Source: G963422445 sp963422445 (lineage in GTDB: Bacteria; Pseudomonadota; Alphaproteobacteria; Thalassobaculales; Thalassobaculaceae). Taken from it: a DNA stretch of 64,000 bases. Shown here one piece after another: positions 63,749 through 64,000 of the stretch. How positions within the stretch are numbered: the stretch's first letter is position 1; each line of letters begins with the position of its first letter. A program made the translations under genes and the position numbers. The notes below the pieces were generated by a model, which had not been told where the DNA came from, ran no database searches, and saw nothing but the letters and a program-made list of their open reading frames with translations. The stretch lies in NCBI GenBank assembly GCA_963422445.2, contig OY729512.2:2294001-2358000 (forward strand). Reading direction: 5' to 3'.

Positions 63749-64000
63749 TAGTGTCCTGTACGCAAAGTTCGTATTGTTAAGGGGGTGGTGTCGATTCGGG
63801 GGGCATGGTGATGCGCCTTTCGGTGGAGATCAAGCTGAGCGCGGACGAGCGCAACGAGCTTGAGCGGCTGGCGCGCGGGCGCAAAGTCTGGCGAGGCCTG
63901 TCCGATCGGGCGCACATCGTGCTGCTGGCGGCCGAAGGGCTTACCAATGTGCAGATTGGGAGCGTGCTGGGCGTGACCAGCCAGACCGCCAGGAAGTGGC
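63749..64000 (+). mobile_element. IS630-family element, copy B, cut by the window end
   Basis: Starts at TA with TAGTGTCCTGTACGCAAAG and matches copy A at 24508 over the whole visible 252 bp with a single base difference. Confidence 0.92.
63811..64000 (+). CDS. IS630-family transposase, copy B, N-terminal part
   Basis: Encodes the same N-terminus as copy A (RLSVEIKLSADERNELERLA, then GLTNVQIGSVLGVTSQTARK) and runs off the window. The only difference seen is a silent A-to-C change in the second codon (CGA to CGC, Arg). Start chosen as in copy A. Confidence 0.9.
   Translation, partial: MRLSVEIKLSADERNELERLARGRKVWRGLSDRAHIVLLAAEGLTNVQIGSVLGVTSQTARKW

Overview
The window reads as a GC-rich alphaproteobacterial chromosome, probably Rhodospirillales-like. 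The reasons are the glyQ-glyS-ppdK gene order, the style of the metabolic genes (CaiB-type CoA transferase, AtuA/DUF4387 pair, LLM oxidoreductase, TauD and isopenicillin-N-synthase-type dioxygenases) and a tRNA-Leu of alphaproteobacterial type. There are no rRNA genes and no CRISPR array. Insertion sequences, MITEs and pseudogenes are very dense, and even two housekeeping-type proteins (PPDK and photolyase) look damaged, so the genome appears to be decaying under relaxed selection.

Layout. 1-2.8 kb: a CoA-transferase cut by the window edge, and pgi. 3.3-6.0 kb: a dead IS1595 transposase, a Fic-like C-terminal remnant, a 120-bp MITE and an intact IS630. 6.2-10.3 kb: RibD-like reductase, then methyltransferase, glycosyltransferase, 6-pyruvoyl-tetrahydropterin-synthase-like protein and MDR dehydrogenase; together these suggest an uncharacterised methylated or glycosylated pterin-like metabolite. 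10.4-17.6 kb: YceI, TauD-type dioxygenase, serine hydrolase, agmatinase-family enzyme, TusA-like protein, SRPBCC protein, phosphonoacetate hydrolase and aspartate dehydrogenase. 17.8-20.1 kb: a MITE and wrecks of a D12-class DNA methyltransferase and an IS66 transposase. 20.6-24.0 kb: an MFS carrier and a cytoplasmic molybdopterin oxidoreductase.

24.4-40.5 kb is a decayed defence and mobile-element island. It holds a membrane-protein gene split by an IS630, an MmeI-like restriction-modification pseudogene, an HNH nuclease, fragments of DUF499 and DUF1156 anti-phage genes with an intact AAA ATPase/TOPRIM pair and a vapB'-'vapC fusion between them, a phage head-protein/zincin remnant, an IS5 carrying a MITE, two inverted copies of an IS5/IS1182-type element, and an orphan FitA-like antitoxin.

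41.4-57.8 kb is chromosomal backbone: glyQ, glyS and a PPDK homologue with a degenerate C-terminal domain; a tRNA-Leu(CAA) gene interrupted by a 235-nt group I intron; a photolyase; and a long minus-strand catabolic-looking run (LLM oxidoreductase, LDH2, TPP enzyme, 2OG dioxygenase, EthD-like fragment, AtuA, DUF4387, serine hydrolase).

58.3-64 kb: an apparently exact tandem dimer of a 1950-bp ISXO2-like element carrying a GIY-YIG-like gene and a 51-codon gene, then an IS1595-type element whose termini match every MITE in the window (so it is the likely mobiliser), and the start of a second IS630 copy.
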